From Anthostomella pinea (Eukaryota > Ascomycota > Sordariomycetes > Xylariales > Xylariaceae): a DNA stretch of 64,000 bases. The position numbers and the translations under genes were made by a program. The number at the start of each line of letters is the position of its first letter. Positions within the stretch are counted from its first letter, which is position 1. Positions 23,823 to 36,626 of this stretch are shown one piece after another. The stretch lies in NCBI GenBank assembly GCA_963556695.1, contig CAUWAG010000018.1, forward strand, positions 3,720,001 through 3,784,000, in the 5' to 3' direction. A model generated the notes under the pieces. It had not been told where the DNA came from, ran no database searches, and saw only the letters and a list, made by a program, of their open reading frames with translations.

Positions 23823-26800
23823 GGCCATGGTGGTTGGAGCTCATTGAGTTCATCCACTTCTTCGATCACAACATGCTTGGGCCTGGAGTCTGGATAGCTA
23901 GCCATGTATTTCTATAGGAGGCATATTTGCGTCTGGAGTTGGTCTCTCGGCATTCGGTATAGGCGGGTTGTTTCTTGGTGGACGGATGAATTTCGTAGCA
24001 GTGTTGAAGCTGGGTGGTTAAGCAATATGCTTACTGGGCGCGGAGTGTTCGGCTCTGCCCTACAGAGGTGGCGCATATCGGGTGTCTGAGTGTCACCCCA
24101 AATATTCCGGTTAACGATGAGTTTCTGTAATGAATATCACATCAACTTTCAACTGGCCCGGTGATGCGTCTACACCCTTGTGACAAGCCCGGATCCCATC
24201 TGCCAGTGCTCGACCTATTCTTAGGGGTTATAGCTCCCTACCCGCCCAGGAGACACTTTCTCTCAAGAAAAAGCTTGACATCAAAAACACTCAAGGTCGA
24301 GCATTTAGAATGCCCTCCTGGAGCTTATCGAGAGTGACACTGGGAGACTTCTTGGACGCGATTGTCTTCAGCACATGAGTCTACGGCAATTGCTAGATGC
24401 TTCCGAGTTCACACGAGGTCCTCTAGTTGGCAAGGAGGTTCTTGTTGAGGAGTCTTGCTGTTTCACTGTCTTCGGGTGTAAGCCTTAGGTTTATCAGTCA
24501 TCTTGCTGAATCACGTCGCAACAAGGTTGGCATTCTGCATCTCGAGCCGTTACCGCTATCTTAAGGAGTAATTATGCGTATCGAGTGCCTATACACTGTA
24601 GTATTGCCTCAAGCTGTTTAGGTATAAATGCTCCGGCGATGTGTCTACTGGTTGAACTTCGTCTTGACTCGAACCCCACAAACCACGTCATATGAAGTGT
24701 CTTGGTGGAAATAACGTATTCTTTTCAGCGTCTGTGATAAGACGCTGCCATCGTATCTAGGGGGTCCTTCAATGCTGTTTTGTAGTATTGTTATTGTTGT
24801 AACAATACCATCTGTCACTTATACATGCTCTGCTTTCATTCAAGAGTATGGAGTGCTGAACTCACCAGCTTTCCGGCAGACGAGCCAGCGTACAGTCTGT
24901 ATATTCGACTGGATGTATTTTGCCAAAGGTAGGGTGGCGCCTCGGAACTTGAAATAAACCGTTCGAGCCTTACACTCATCTTCATGTATATATAAGAAGC
25001 AGCTTTATGTCGATGGTTGGTTGGTTGGTTGGTTGGTTGCAGTGTTTAGCGTCTAGCAAGTGGTCACAAGGACGACAGGACGTGACAAGCAGGCCACCTG
25101 TATATACAAGCGGCTTCTGAAGCCAATTCAAGCCTACATCAGGGCGAGGGTATCGTGAGCACGTGTTCACTCCTGCGTGGCTGCATGCCCGATATGTATC
25201 GTATAGAGTGAAAGTGGCGTATTATAATTGTGGCTTGCGTCGTATAGCGAGCCTGGCAGGTGGTCCATCGCACGCGGGTTCATGTCGCTACCTTATTAGA
25301 TCGGTACTTTATGTTGTCACAACCGAAGTCTCTTTTGGAGAAACCTCAAACAGGGACGGACTGTCTCATATAACGCAGCGGTCGCACAGCGTCTGGAGTA
25401 CAACCGGATCGGCTGCACACAGGTGCACATATCGCTCGAGGTGAGGTTGCACGGCTTCTTCTCCCTCTCACACAACACTCTCTCTGTGGCCCCGGGCGTC
25501 GGGCATGGCAGGCAGGCTAATAAGTGCTGACACTGACCGGGACGTGGAAGCAGGCGCAGGCGCTCTGCGAGGTACTTGATTGACAAAAGGCTGCATGTGT
25601 GCAGGTTGTAATCTGCAAATCTCACGCTGTATTCGGGAGTGACATGCTTTTTATTGTATCAGATGTCCCGTGCTGTTCGCCCGCCCCCGCGATTACTCAG
25701 GGTGACGAGACGAGGGTGACGATGCGAGGCGATCTACACGGAATCCCTGTGCGTCGGTCACATCCTTCCCACCGGTCACCATCGCAGCGTTTCTTGTTGC
25801 CTCAAGTACGACAAATTCAGGAGCACGAAGCATCTTTACCGCTACCAACGACCACACCCCGAAGCTCTTCTGCGATGGGCATAATCAGATTAATACGATG
25901 AATTTGGTTCGACCTATGCTTCTACTTCCCAAGCACAGGAACGTAAGGGACAAAAATCCCGGACCCCGTGAAGTCACAGCCGCCTTCATCGTCGGGCAGG
26001 GTCCCCCAAAGCGGCTGTGCCTCCCGCCGACAAGGTCGCTAGGGTTATCTGCATGAGGCTCCCAGGATCAGTATCCAGGGAGGCGTGAATCCTCCCTACC
26101 AGCCTACTAGACCCAGACCAGCAGGAATGACACAACACACCGCATTCCCACTCCAAGCCTCCCCGGACCAACAAGATGCGGCAAGGAGGCGATCGAGGGC
26201 CGGCTCCATCTGGCTTGCTGTGCGGCGTGGAAGGATGCAGCAGCGCAGTGCGTGCAGTTGCAGCAGGTTACAGGTTTACGGGTAACCTATGTATGTACGC
26301 ACGCAGGATGTGGAGGTAGGAGGTTCCTTATTATAGCCCGTGGCTTGCCTCCTCCTCCTCTGGACTGGACGGGCAGACGGGGCGGCCGTTCGGGGCCGTC
26401 TCGCACGCATTTATGACGAGAAGGCGGTTGCAGATGGGACCAGGTCTTGGAAGGGTGCGTGGTGCGTGGTGCGTGGCACGGTAGCGAGGTACCACTCCGC
26501 CGTGCGTACATGTTCAAATGACATGCGCACAATCATCATCGTCGCCAGGCTTCCCAGGTCCAGCCGGGGCCCGGTCGATGGCCGCCCACATTCAGCAAAT
26601 GCAGGTAGGCGGGCAGACAGGCAGGCGGGCAGGCAGGCGGATCCACACACACGTACACACGCGCGCATGGGGGAGGCGTCCGGGTGGCAGCCTGACCGAT
26701 GGGCAGGGTGTGGGATCTAGGGCTATGATCTATCCTTACCCGGGGACTGGTGGGCGAAGGTGATGGTGGTGATGGTTGGCGGTGGTGGTGTGGCACGTCA

Positions 26801-29800
26801 AATCGTACCGACCGCTTGATGCGACTTGGCGAATGATAGCACGACGCCATGCACACGCACCAACGGCTTGCATATGCGCGAGATGCAGCATCAGTCGCTT
26901 CTGTACCTTGTATGTGGCGTGGGCTTGGCCGTGGGCTAGAGGACTGGTTGGATCCCGAGGCACACGATGAACGACGGGCAGGACGGGGTAAGGTAAGGTG
27001 GACAGACAAACGAGGTGATACACAGTGACACGCACCCCCCTTCCTCCCCAGCCCTTTCATTGCTGACCTGACATGCCGAGTGCTCACTCACTGCTCACCT
27101 CCCCTGGTTATTATATTTCCACGCTCCACTATCACCCCCGGGGGTCGTCTGGGCTCACTCCTCACGTTACTATATCATTACGGACCGGACCCCTCTCCTC
27201 TCCGCTGCACGCTTATGCCGGGCAGTCACGCGGCTTGCATATATTCCTACATCTACAGTACCTCCCTACGTGCAGGTCTGCGGGAAAAAGGACCTCAACT
27301 GCCTGATGGCAACCCCATGTCTCACACAGGGCGATGCTGACCGAACCGGCGAACCCGCCATCTTCCACATGGTCAATCAATCTAATGCAGGTTGTCGAGG
27401 GCGAACCCTGCGAGGCTCGACTCATGAACCCTCCACGACAGCCATCGTTTATGACCGGAGAGTCCATCTCGGCTGTTACCGCAAAGGGTACGTAAGCAGC
27501 TCGTTGCCGCGCTCTCTCTGCTAGAAGCTCTACCACACTCCGTCGTGACCGGTCTGTCTGTCGCATTGGGTATTGTGGTGAGATGGACACCTATCTAGTA
27601 TCCGGAAGAGGTGAAAGCACATCCAGCAAATTAGCCCGGTCACTACATGATGAAACCCCAGGGCCCAAACCCAGATATTGATAATAACCTCGCTACCGTA
27701 CCCAGCAGATGGTAGAGCGCGCGCCACAAGCGTCAATGAAGACGCCCCCAAAAGTCAACCAACGAGCTATCAAAGAGCCGGTAACGCTTCCAGCCCCTCT
27801 TTCCCCCCTGACACGTGGACTTCTGGAAGCGTGATAGCGTGGAAGCCTACACTGCCCAACGGGGAATGAGTCTTTTCCTTTTTCCTTTTCCCCAAGTCTC
27901 AGAAAACTGGGTGCCACAATGTCGGTGTTTCTTCACTCTCGATCTTCGGGAGATGACGAGATTGGTCTCTCTTGGCTCATAACGCCGCCGGCCCAATCCA
28001 CCAGTGACCACTGACCACGGCACCACCACAACTCACGAAAGCCGAACCGAACACACGTCTCATTTGCCTTTCCACTGATTCAATTAGCCCGACCTAGCGC
28101 CCTGCATGAGATACTCTTCTCATTGAAACGGGCTGGCTGTCAGCTTGGCGTTGGATCGGTTACCGCATTACGTGGTGTTGACAGGCGATGTGACCTGGCC
28201 TGACTGGCGAGTGCCGGACCGCTTCCCCTACCCAGATTGCCAGATTGCCAATGCTTCAGCGCTTGGCCGTCGCCCATTGCTTGCTCGGCTGTTCCTTTCA
28301 AGCGACGGGGCGATCTACAGGAAGTCCTGTCCCCAAGGCCCAACAGCCGCGACACAGAAAAAATTCCGGCAACGGCGGCTCATCTGATACGAGGCCCACT
28401 GGCTAACGAACATGTCGCAACACCGGGCGCAGGAAGGTATCGATCTATGGCGGACGCACGGGGATCTTCGGGGTCATGGTGTTGGCGTTGGCAGGATCGG
28501 ATCTCTTGTTGCTGCGGAGCCAGAGCCATCAACGTCACAGAAATCTACGGATGTCAAGAGTGCCTGGACTGTACTCTATTTAACTACCCTTCTCCTTTCT
28601 CGTTCCCCTTCCCGTCCCCCTGGCCCCCTGTCCCGTGTCTTATCGTTTACTAGTTCCCACCTGTTCTGGCTTGTGATTGCGATCGGGCAATTTGTTTGCT
28701 TACCTGCCTGCCTACCACATGCGCAGCAATGAACGCCGATGCGTTGTCTGTGGGTGTGGGTGTGGGTGTCTGGGAAATAAAAAAGGCACGCGCAGGAGTG
28801 CTGACGGCGCTTAGCTGTCTTGGGTAACTTGAACCTGTACGCCTCGGCTCGTCACGATGGTTTGGTGAGGATAAATGCTCCGAGGGAGATAAGTGTGCCT
28901 CATCAATTTATTATTACGATGGCTCTGCTTGGGGTTCCTCCAAGGGCTGGCTGGCTGGCAGCAGCGAGGAATGATGAGGGTGTGTGTAGCATCAGACTTG
29001 CCAAGAGCTGCAATATGACCGCCCACCCCTCCCCCCTCCCCCCTATACCCTACCCTACCCAAGCCCTGCAAGCCTACCAAACAATCGTCTTCTGGGGCTC
29101 GCCCAGGCCAAACGGCAAGGTAAAAAGCGAATCCGTCCGAGCCGCGACCCGGCGGAGAAGACCAAATTTGGGATGGTCTCGGAACTTTGATGACAGGCTC
29201 TGCCAAGTGGCGCAAAGTACCTCTCAGGTAGTCCCATCAGGAACGGGCTTGTGGAGCTGCCCACTGCTTGGTTCGTGGGACCCAGCCGTAACGCATCATC
29301 TCCAGCCAGCCAGGCTTTTTCGGGGGACGACTCGCACCAGCACGGTCCCGCGGAAGGCCCGGGGCTTGAGGCTTCGAGAACGATTGGGGAGACAGCAACG
29401 GCTTGCCCTTGCCCATACATAGCACCGTGAAGCAAAGCATATGGTGAGGCAAGCAGGAAAACAGAAAACACCATCGACCTGAAGGTGACCAGCAGTGCAA
29501 GGTAATGCCACCATTGTGGGTGTTTGACGTGCTGCCGTGTGACAGAGCACACGTTGTTGAGCCGGAGGCGGTCAAGAGTCAAGACGATATGTCAGATAGA
29601 GGCCTGTGTACCGGATTGAAGCCATCGTCGGACCGAGGGTGGATAGTAAGAGTTGTAGGCAGAGCATGTCCTCTGAGCAGGCTATAAATATGAACATGAC
29701 TCCTGCGGACTAACAAAGGTTGATAAAGAACTGATGCACATCGCGGCGTTCTTAGGCTGAGCGTTGAAACCCTGAACTCTAAGCGAAAATTCATAGAGGG

Positions 29801-30835
29801 CAAGGGCAGGCTTGAAGCTTGTTTGACTGCTTGTCTCTGTCTGTGCTGGATGTGCTGTAACCTTTATCATTCGTTGCTCTGACGGGGAACCTGGTTAAGG
29901 TATCTGGCAACATTGAAGTATGGAAAAGGTACGTACCGCCAGTGAGTGCTCGGAGCACTTGCCTGGTGTGGCCCTTGTGGGTGGTTTCACTCTGATGGCG
30001 CAAAGAAGGAACGCCAGAGTGCGGGTGTCAAGCCCCACTGTAAGCCGAGACCCACAAAAGCATATATTGGCGTGCATCGGTCTACCGCGCCGGTACATGC
30101 ACGATACGAAGCCCGCCACGACATCATGTCCCAGGAACATCAAGTCCCTTCGCTCCACACGCCCACCCACGCCCCCTGTTGTCTTTGTCCATCAGACTAG
30201 GCCCGAACTCGTTTTTGCAGCTGGGTAAGGGGAGTTCACATCTGGTGAGCTGCATCGCCCATTCGAAATCTCCTTGGTCCTGGGGCCATCCGACCTTCTC
30301 TTGCCGCCTCTCATCGTCTCTCCGCCGCTGATTCTCTCCCCTCCTTTCCAACGCATTGGGATGAAGGACGCACCATCAGCCTTCAAGCCGCTGATATCGC
30401 CCTAGACAACTACCACTCCAGCAATTACTCCGGGTCTGTAGCCTTCGGGTACAGCACGATACCTGTCGATAGTCCGCAAATAAGCTTTGAGACCCCGTCA
30501 CTTCGTCATCTCCTCGGTTGCGACCGTTGAAAGTTAGCCTGCATCACTTCTACTCCCGCCTCCCCGCCACCACCAGCAGTCTCTATAATTGCGCCATATC
30601 TTGCGAAATACTGCGCAACGCCTGGTTCTCTTGAAACCTCTTGTCATTTCTGTCTCCTCGATACCCAATCACCAGAGAAACTCTAAGTGGTCTCCACATC
30701 TACGAGGCGTCGGTCCATCTTTCAGCCTTTTGATACGGCGCGGTAGAATCACGCAAGATCCCGACGTTGTTGCAGCCCGAAATCTGCTCAACACCAATAG
30801 GGCCGGGTCATCGTCGTTGCGAATCTTCGACCTCT
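23823..30835. other. 7-kb region without recognisable genes, upstream of ssn6
   Basis: The longest gene-poor stretch of normal base composition in the window. It includes the 3' UTR of the TMEM115-like gene and probably an extended promoter/5' leader for the Ssn6 corepressor gene. Several open frames of 100-200 codons occur, but they overlap on both strands, begin without context, lack splice partners and have no domain signature. Simple repeats include GGTT x6 at 25015-25039, CA/CG-rich and GGCA-rich stretches near 26600-26665, and a GGGTGT run near 28745-28770. No tRNA or 5S rRNA was seen. Confidence 0.5.
25015..25039 (+). repeat. GGTT tetranucleotide microsatellite (6 units)
   Basis: Six perfect GGTT units, within the gene-free region upstream of ssn6. 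Confidence 0.85.
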
Positions 30836-33800
30836 ATGGCCAACCATCACCCATCGCCGCAGATGGCGATGCAAATGCAGCATCATGGCCCGTCGATTAA
30901 TCCTCCTGGGCCTGCCCAGGGTGGCCAATGGGGGGCTCCTTCACGGCATATAGTTGCCGTGAACGAACAACTATGGATGCAAATCGGTAAGCTCTTCTGG
31001 GGACCTAGCCACTCATGCGTACATATGACTGACAGTATCGAACAGGCAGCTTCTCGGAACTCGTCGGCAACTTCGACGAGGCCATGATCGCATACGAGCA
31101 CGCCCTTCTCGCGAATCAAAACTCAGTACCCGCGATGAACGCGATCAGTCTGATTCTTCGGACCCGCGAAGACTTTCCGAAGGCAGTGGACTTTCTGCAG
31201 GCCATACTGAAAATTGACGGGAATAATGGCGAGGTCTGGGGTAGTCTCGGTATGTCCAGTCCTGGCCTATCATGCAACATGCGACTAACCCTTCAACTTC
31301 AGGACACTGCTATCTGATGATGGATGATTTGCAGCAGGCGTATGCTGCTTATCAGTCCGCTCTGGTGAACCTGCAAAACCCCAAGGTGAGCACAGTCCGT
31401 ACTCGCTCGATCTTATCAAGTCACGCGCCAGCTAATACGTTCTAGGAACCTAAGTTGTGGTATGGGATAGGCATCCTGTACGATAGATACGGGTCGCTTG
31501 AGCATGCCGAGGAAGCATTCTCTCAGGTCATGCAGATGCAGCCCGACTTCGAAAAGGCCAATGAGATCTACTTCCGTCTTGGTATAATATACAAGCAACA
31601 GTCCAAATTTGGTCAAAGTTTAGAGGTATGTGCTATAACACAGTGAGCCCGGGTCGCGAGAGGTGACTAACAACACATTGTAGTGCTTCAAGTACATCGT
31701 CAACTCGCCCCCGCCGCCCTTGACCGAGGAAGACATCTGGTTCCAGATTGGTCATGTGCATGAGCAGCAGAAAGATGTACGTATCAATCACCTACATTGC
31801 ATGGGACCTATACTGACAGTCGCATAGTACGACAGCGCTAAAGCCGCTTATGGACGTGTCCTTGATCGTGATCCGAACCATGCAAAGGTTCTGCAGCAGC
31901 TTGGCTGGCTCCATCACCAGCAGAGCAACAGTTTCCAGACTCAGGAGCGGGCGATTGAGTATCTGGAGAAGTCGGTGGCTGCCGGTGAGTGTTTCAGTAA
32001 CTGAGACAGCTTTGCATATTTCTGACTCACACGTGGCAGACAACAGCGACGCCCAAAGCTGGTACCTCCTAGGCCGCTGCTACATGTCACAGCAGAAGTA
32101 CCCTAAGGCCTACGAGGCCTACCAACAGGCGGTGTATCGTGACGGACGGAACCCTACATTCTGGTGCTCCATTGGAGTATTGTACTATCAGATCAATCAG
32201 TACCGAGATGCCTTGGATGCGTACTCCCGCGCGATACGCCTGAACCCGTACATCTCTGAAGTGTGGTATGACCTAGGCACATTGGTAAGTTTGCTGTCCA
32301 CGACCAATCCACACGTACGACCGAACTGACCACATCCTAGTACGAATCTTGCAACAATCAGATCAGCGATGCGCTCGACGCATACCAACGGGCTGCCGAA
32401 CTGGACCCGGGCAACCCGCACATCAAAGCGAGACTGCAATTACTACGGAATGGTCAGACTTCGGGAAGTCTTCCACAAGCCGTCCCGACGGACGTCCACC
32501 CCCAATCCTACGGAGCTCAAGGCCCGTCTACTCCTGCTTGGCCCGGCTCTGGACCGATTCAGACCGGACCTGGTGGTGCTCACAGACCTCCACCTGGCCC
32601 AGCTACTGCCAACGGCTGGAGTCAACGGCCTCTCAATGACATTAACGCTCCTCAGCCGCCGAATCCATATGAACAGCGAGAGCCCTTCCGCGGCGGACCG
32701 CCTCCATCTATTGCACGTCAGCCCAGTCCTCGCCAAGAGATGAGACCTTATGGGGAGCCTAACAGGCCTGGCCCAGCGCCAATTCGAAGAGGACCTTCGC
32801 CCGGTCCGCCAGCGCAGTATGGCCCCCCGCCGTCTGGGCCCTCTCAGCAACCTCCTCCACCTGCTCAGGGCCCTGCTCGTGTCACAAACCCCAACTATAC
32901 CCCGGCGCCGTCATCGAGCATGGCTCCCACCAACGGCCCGCCGCTCGGTCCACCACCGCCTCATATGATGTCTTACCGCACTGGCTCTCCACGTTCGGAT
33001 CAACAAAGGCCGATGCACGACAACCGCATGCCATCTCCCAAGTCTGCCTACCCCCAGCACCAGCCTCCGTATCCTCATCATCAGGAGTCGGGAATGCCCA
33101 ACATGGAGCCAGGCCCTATGCCCCCAAAAGGCCCAATGGGTCCTGAGCTTCATCGAGATGATCGGCCACCTTCCGTTGCTGCGAAGAGGATGCGGGAATG
33201 GGAAGATGAACCCTCCATGAAGAAGCCCGCCAATGATGAGAATCGGTTACGCATGCAAGACATCGGTCACCGCCGGCCTTCCACGCCTCCGCGTGATCCT
33301 TATCGTCGCTCTCCCGACGCCCACCGCTTCGAAGAACGTCGAATGGAAGAGCAACGACGCGCAGAAGATCAGAGACGCGCCGAAGAAATGCGTCGTGCAG
33401 AAGAGCTGAGGCACGCCAATGAGAACTATCATCCGTCGGAAGCCGCACATCACCCTCCGGCACACGCAATGCCACCAAACCATCTGCCCCCGATGCAGCA
33501 GCAGGGACCCGGCCCTATGCAAGGACCATCACCCATAGGGCCTTCACCTATGCAAGGTCTCATTCACGAGGCGCCTCAGCCCAGCCCGGCTGCTAAGGAG
33601 TACACTCAGGATGAGCGAAGGCTGGAACACCCACCTGCTTCCGCCCCTCAGATGAACGAGCCCGAGCGTGCGGCTAGGAAGATGGACGTTGACGAAGATT
33701 ATGATGACAGTGGAGAGGAAGAGAAGAAGCCGGTTCCTGCGGGACCAACCTCAGGACCTGGGTCGGCAACGGGAGACATGAAGATCTCTACGCCGACCAG

Positions 33801-33855
33801 TGCATCGATCAACGGGATGATGGGCCCAATCCCAAAGACGGAGGGGCCTGCTTAG
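30836..33855 (+). CDS. rcm-1: General transcriptional corepressor Ssn6/Cyc8 (RCM-1, SsnF)
   Basis: TPR adaptor that joins Tup1 to DNA-bound repressors and controls glucose repression, conidiation and other regulons. Eight exons: 30836-30986, 31046-31249, 31303-31385, 31446-31625, 31684-31776, 31828-31984, 32040-32284 and 32341-33855, giving 875 aa with every phase consistent. The N-terminus is Gln/His/Pro-rich (SPQMAMQMQHH), followed by the corepressor signature SRHIVAVNEQLWMQIGSFSE. About ten TPRs follow to roughly residue 405 (NSVPAMNAISLILRTREDF; EPKLWYGIGILYDRYGSLEHA; DAQSWYLLGRCYMSQQKY; NPTFWCSIGVLYYQINQYRDA). The remaining 470 residues are Pro/Gln-rich and disordered, with an Arg/Glu-rich helix of RRAEE repeats near residue 700 and an acidic segment (DVDEDYDDSGEEEKK) near the end. 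The TPR block matches the family along its length. Seven introns fall in or before the TPRs and none in the low-complexity tail. Confidence 0.95.
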
Positions 33856-34458
33856 AGAGTTGTTTCCATTGCCACTGACGAATGCTGGTGGAGGAAGGGG
33901 AGCCAACTGAACGAACATCGATGACATACCCATTTTCTTTCGTTGTTCAGGAAAGGAATACTGTCGAATATGTATAAACGTGTCACCCTCGTCGGGGATG
34001 CTGCTGAGCTGCTGCTGTCCCAGGACTTGCAGAGGAATACCTATTATTCTAGTCTGCCCATCACTTGATGTTTACTTTACTATCTTAAGTGTTGATGAAT
34101 ACGAACATAAACAGCCAGAACTGAATGCATTGCGCTGCAGCGTGATGCTGTAATCTGCAATCTTCCAGGTGTGTTTCGCAACATCGTTCCTACGGCATAA
34201 CCCGTTAGTGCTTGCTTATCCCAACCATATCTCAAGAGAATTACTCGACAATCGGGGCTTGTGCTCAAAGCGGTGCGCTAGATCCAGTGGGCAGGTAGGG
34301 TCAGTCACCCCACATTTTCGCAGTTTCTCGCTAAGTTTTTTTCCGCCCACAACCAGAAAGAACGTCTTCCCGCAGCGGAACCCCAAAAATTTCACTTCCC
34401 TCGATTTTCTTCCACGACCCGACATCTTCCAACTAATCACCAGGGAATCAACTTCAAG
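33856..34458. other. Intergenic region: ssn6 3' UTR and RPL3 promoter
   Basis: About 600 bases. The second half holds the RPL3 promoter and leader, with a pyrimidine-rich stretch (TTTTTTTCCGCCC, TTTTCTTCC) just upstream of its ATG, usual for ribosomal protein genes. Nothing else seen. Confidence 0.6.
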
Positions 34459-35949
34459 ATGTCGCACCGAAAGTTCGAGGCTCCCCGCCACGGCTCTCTG
34501 GCTTTCTTGCCCAGAAAGCGTGCCGCCCGTCACCGTGGAAAGGTCAAGTCGTAAGTATCGCTGCCCGCCAAATCCTCAATCCCGCAACGTCATTACGATG
34601 GCGACATCACATGTCAATGGGTTTCATTGCCTGAGATGCCAATGGGCAATCGCGAGTCTTTCTGCGTACGATGAGTGCGAGCAGATCGATTGTCGTCACC
34701 AATGGTGCTTTAATCTCAAACTTCAAGTGCAGTGCTAATCAATTTGTCCCAACAGCTTCCCCAAGGATGACCCCAAGAAGCCCGTCCACCTCACCGCCGC
34801 CATGGGCTACAAGGCTGGCATGACTACCATTGTCAGAGATTTGGACCGTCCCGGCGCGAAGTCGCACAAGAAGGAAGTTGTCGAGGCTGTCTCGATCATT
34901 GATACGCCACCTGTACGAACAACGCAGCCCGCTTGGCTTTGTGCCTATGGCTAACATCTTATTTACAGATGATCGTTGTTGGTCTTGTTGGCTACATCGA
35001 GACTCCCCGCGGTCTGCGATCCCTCACCACCGTCTGGGCCGAGCACTTGAGCGATGAGCTCAAGCGCCGCTTCTACAAGAACTGGTACAAGAGCAAGAAG
35101 AAGGCCTTCACCAAGTACGCCAAGCAGCACTCCGAGAGCAGCGGCTCCTCCATCACCCGCGAGCTCGAGCGCATGAAGAAATACTGCAGCGTCATCCGTG
35201 TCCTCGCCCACACCCAGATCCGCAAGACCCCTCTCACGCAGAAGAAGGCCCACCTTATGGAGATCCAGGTCAACGGCGGTTCCGTCGCTGATAAGGTCGC
35301 TTTCGGCCACGGTCTCTTCGAGAAGCCCTTCAGCATCGACAGCGTCTTCGAGCAGGACGAGATGATCGATGTCATCGCCGTCACCAAGGGTCACGGATAC
35401 AACGGTGTCACCGCCAGATGGGGAACCAAGAAGCTTCCGCGAAAGACGCACAAGGGTCTCCGAAAGGTCGCTTGTATCGGTGCCTGGCATCCTTCCCACG
35501 TCCAATGGACTGTTGCCCGTGCTGGTCAGATGGGTTACCACCACCGTACCTCGGTCAACCACAAGGTCTACCGTATCGGTAAGGCTGGCGACGAGGGCAG
35601 TGCCTCCACCGAGCAGGATGTCACCAAGAAGTCCATCACTCCGTAAGTCATACTTGAATGCTACATATGTGTGCTCTGCTAATATAATTATAGTCTGGGT
35701 GGCTTCGTCAGATATGGTGAGATCAAGAACGACTTCGTCATGGTCAAGGGCTCAATCCCGGGTACCAAGAAGCGTGTCATGACGCTGCGAAAGTCGATGT
35801 TCACGCACACCTCGAGAAAGGCTCTGGAGAAGGTCGAGCTGAAATGGATCGACACCTCTTCCGAGTTTGGTCACGGTGCGTTCCAGACACCCGCCGAGAA
35901 GAAGCAATTCCTGGGTACGCTCAAGAAGGATCTCGTCCAGAGCTCGTAA
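34459..35949 (+). CDS. RPL3: 60S ribosomal protein L3 (uL3)
   Basis: Core protein of the large ribosomal subunit whose W-finger reaches the peptidyl-transferase centre. Four exons: 34459-34550, 34756-34912, 34969-35642 and 35694-35949, giving 392 aa, close to the eukaryotic uL3 length. It starts [21 protein letters not shown] and has [24 protein letters not shown], the conserved [21 protein letters not shown] and [11 protein letters not shown], with the invariant histidine region that is methylated in yeast. It ends KKDLVQSS. Codon use is strongly biased to C-ending codons, as expected for a highly expressed gene. The first intron is long (205 nt) and directly follows the 92-nt first exon, a pattern common in fungal ribosomal protein genes. 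I found no convincing C/D or H/ACA snoRNA in it. Confidence 0.97.
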
Positions 35950-36626
35950 GAGTTTTGCGTTTCCTTGTATCTGGTCTTTGCATCGGTGTTCCTGGTTCCC
36001 TTTTCGGCTAGTGCAATGAGGCATGGCCTAAGGATAGGCATTTGAGGTCCAGTTAATGAGAAACTGCATGAATGAAAATACCACGAGATTCCCTGCCATG
36101 TGGCCTGTTCCCGTAGTGTGCTGTGAAGCCTTGGCTGTATGCTCTACGATATTGGATACACCTTGAAATCATTCCATGTGGTATAGTAGACGTACTCATC
36201 CAACCTGCACAGTATTTTTCTCAAGTGCCAGATCCTACATACATGTTACGACCAGCAGCCAGCGTGCCGACTCCAACAATGAATTGCTGGTCGTCCAGCA
36301 CTGATTATGCTGGCGTGTGCTAGACAAGTCTTAGGTTAGACGTTGGAGTCCGGCCTACAGTGTTATGCAGCATCTTGAAGCTATCTACTTCCCGGATGAG
36401 TAGCAAGCATATGATGTGGTCAATGGTTTCGTCCAAAAGTACCAAGCCAGCCTTCAGACATGCGCCCGATACTGCCTTCCTGGAGTCGGACAAGGGTCGA
36501 TCAATTGGAGGGGCGGCCGGAGCTCCTCAGCGCGCGCTGGCATTCTAGCCCCGCAAGCTGCAAGCCTGTATCAAAAACGACGTAACCAACTTAGAAGCTG
36601 GCCTACAGCTTGACTTGTTTGGATCA
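35950..36626. other. Intergenic region, nothing recognised
   Basis: About 680 bases containing the RPL3 3' UTR and the promoter of the next gene. Short open frames only. Confidence 0.55.

Noticed and set aside
24655..24690. GACTCGAACCCC looked like a tRNA T-arm (minus strand)
   Set aside because: The flanking bases do not form a T-stem or acceptor stem and no anticodon arm is present at the right distance.
28820..29422. Plus-strand frame of 200 aa in the 7-kb gene-free region
   Set aside because: Composition is not protein-like, minus-strand frames overlap it, and there are no splice partners or motifs.
34551..34755. Possible snoRNA in the long first intron of RPL3
   Set aside because: A GATGA-like C box occurs, but no D box follows at a suitable distance and no terminal stem is visible.
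34963..35562. Minus-strand open frame of 199 aa
   Set aside because: Antisense shadow of RPL3 exon 3.
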